DNA from: Crocinitomicaceae bacterium
GTDB taxonomy: Bacteria; Bacteroidota; Bacteroidia; Flavobacteriales_D; Crocinitomicaceae
Length of the DNA: 6,424 bases
Assembly (NCBI GenBank): GCA_027084145.1
Contig: JALWLM010000155.1
Coordinates: forward strand, 1 to 6,424
Reading direction: 5' to 3'
Part shown: positions 6,043 to 6,424 of the stretch, in pieces
Layout: every line of letters begins with the position of its first letter
Numbering within the stretch: the stretch's first letter is position 1
Program-made: the position numbers and the translations under genes
Notes under the pieces: generated by a model
Database searches by the model: none
What the model was told of the DNA's origin: nothing
Seen by the model: only the letters and a program-made list of their open reading frames with translations

Positions 6043-6424
6043 CTGTTATACCACATTTTTTGTATTTCTTTCCAGTTTTCAATGGGATTTTTACTATTCC
6101 AAACTGCTCCCAAAAGTGCAATCCCGTCAAAGTTTCGTTTTTTAACTTCTTCCAGTCGTTCTGAATTAACTCCTCCCAATGCTAAAACCTTTACTTTTTC
6201 ATTCTTTTCCAAAAAGAAGTTTTTTCCTAAATAATTTTTCTTTGAGATTGAATTAAATACAGGACTCAAAAAACAATAATCAAATAAATATCCTTCTTCT
6301 TTTATCTCTTTTTTTTCATGAAATGATGTAGAAACTGTTTTCCCTTGACGTTTAAAACTCTTTATTTGCTTACAAATCTTTTCTTTGTTTGCTTTTCTAT
6401 ATTTTTCTGTGAAATGAATTCCTT
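6039..6424 (-). CDS. TenI/ThiE-family thiamine phosphate synthase-like protein (5' end outside window)
   Basis: C-terminal 127 residues of a second ThiE-superfamily TIM-barrel protein; the frame is open through the right edge, so the TTG at 6269 is not its start. Visible: GIHFTEKYR at the edge, where ThiE normally has a GVHLGQED-type motif; STSFHEKKEI (31-40) at the S-h-s-leEa position; YCFLSPVFNSISKKNYLG (49-66), equivalent to the GPVFpT-tK phosphate loop; and LALGGVNSERLEEV (80-93) followed by FDGIALLGAVWNS (98-110). The pattern fits the divergent ThiE-like/TenI proteins found beside thiD and thiE in Flavobacteriia. B. subtilis TenI is a thiazole tautomerase, but that activity cannot be assumed here. 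The gene is joined to thiD by an ATGA overlap. It is well supported as a real family member; its reaction is uncertain. Confidence 0.85.
   Translation of the reverse strand, partial: GIHFTEKYRKANKEKICKQIKSFKRQGKTVSTSFHEKKEIKEEGYLFDYCFLSPVFNSISKKNYLGKNFFLEKNEKVKVLALGGVNSERLEEVKKRNFDGIALLGAVWNSKNPIENWKEIQKMWYNR

Noticed and set aside
6039..6269. Short 76-residue protein starting at a TTG
   Set aside because: The frame stays open to the right edge and the upstream residues (GIHFTE..., STSFHE..., FDYCF) belong to the same TenI/ThiE fold; it is a partial gene, not a mini-protein.
6270..6424. TPP riboswitch or promoter for the thi operon near the right edge
   Set aside because: The region is coding throughout (TenI-like frame), and no THI-box-like sequence is apparent; the operon's 5' end must lie outside the window.

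Overview
The window is AT-rich, gene-dense and almost free of intergenic DNA. It looks like chromosomal sequence from a member of Bacteroidota, most likely Flavobacteriia. The support is the SecA C-terminal style, a DUF2520 / KdsC-type HAD pair after secA, a thiamine operon with two ThiE-family genes around thiD, and starts preceded by A/T-rich sequence without clear Shine-Dalgarno sites. The genus cannot be named from this sequence alone.

Left part, plus strand (1-2802): the C-terminal half of secA, entering from the left edge; a Rossmann-like/DUF2520 protein whose ATG directly abuts the secA stop; and a KdsC-like HAD phosphatase that overlaps the DUF2520 gene by 14 nt. With no room for promoters between them, the three are probably co-transcribed. 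SecA drives protein export, the HAD enzyme probably makes Kdo for lipopolysaccharide, and the DUF2520 protein has no role I can assign.

Right part, minus strand (2810-6424, transcribed right to left): a thiamine biosynthesis operon in the order TenI/ThiE-like (cut by the right edge), thiD, thiE, thiG, thiH. The first three junctions are ATGA 4-nt stop/start overlaps and the fourth is an 11-nt overlap. ThiH makes dehydroglycine from tyrosine, ThiG builds the thiazole phosphate, ThiD phosphorylates the HMP pyrimidine, and ThiE joins the two halves into thiamine phosphate. The usual partners thiC, thiS and thiF, and any TPP riboswitch, are not in the window; the operon's 5' end lies beyond the right edge.

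The two transcription units converge with only 7 nt between their stop codons. Both genes end in the same 7 nt, TTGGTAA, so the junction is a perfect inverted repeat that could form a terminator hairpin. No mobile element, CRISPR array, tRNA or rRNA was seen, and no intergenic stretch exceeds 7 nt. I see conserved housekeeping and cofactor genes rather than a new system. The points most worth a second look are the convergent hairpin, the divergent TenI-like paralog, and an 11-bp inverted repeat inside secA.
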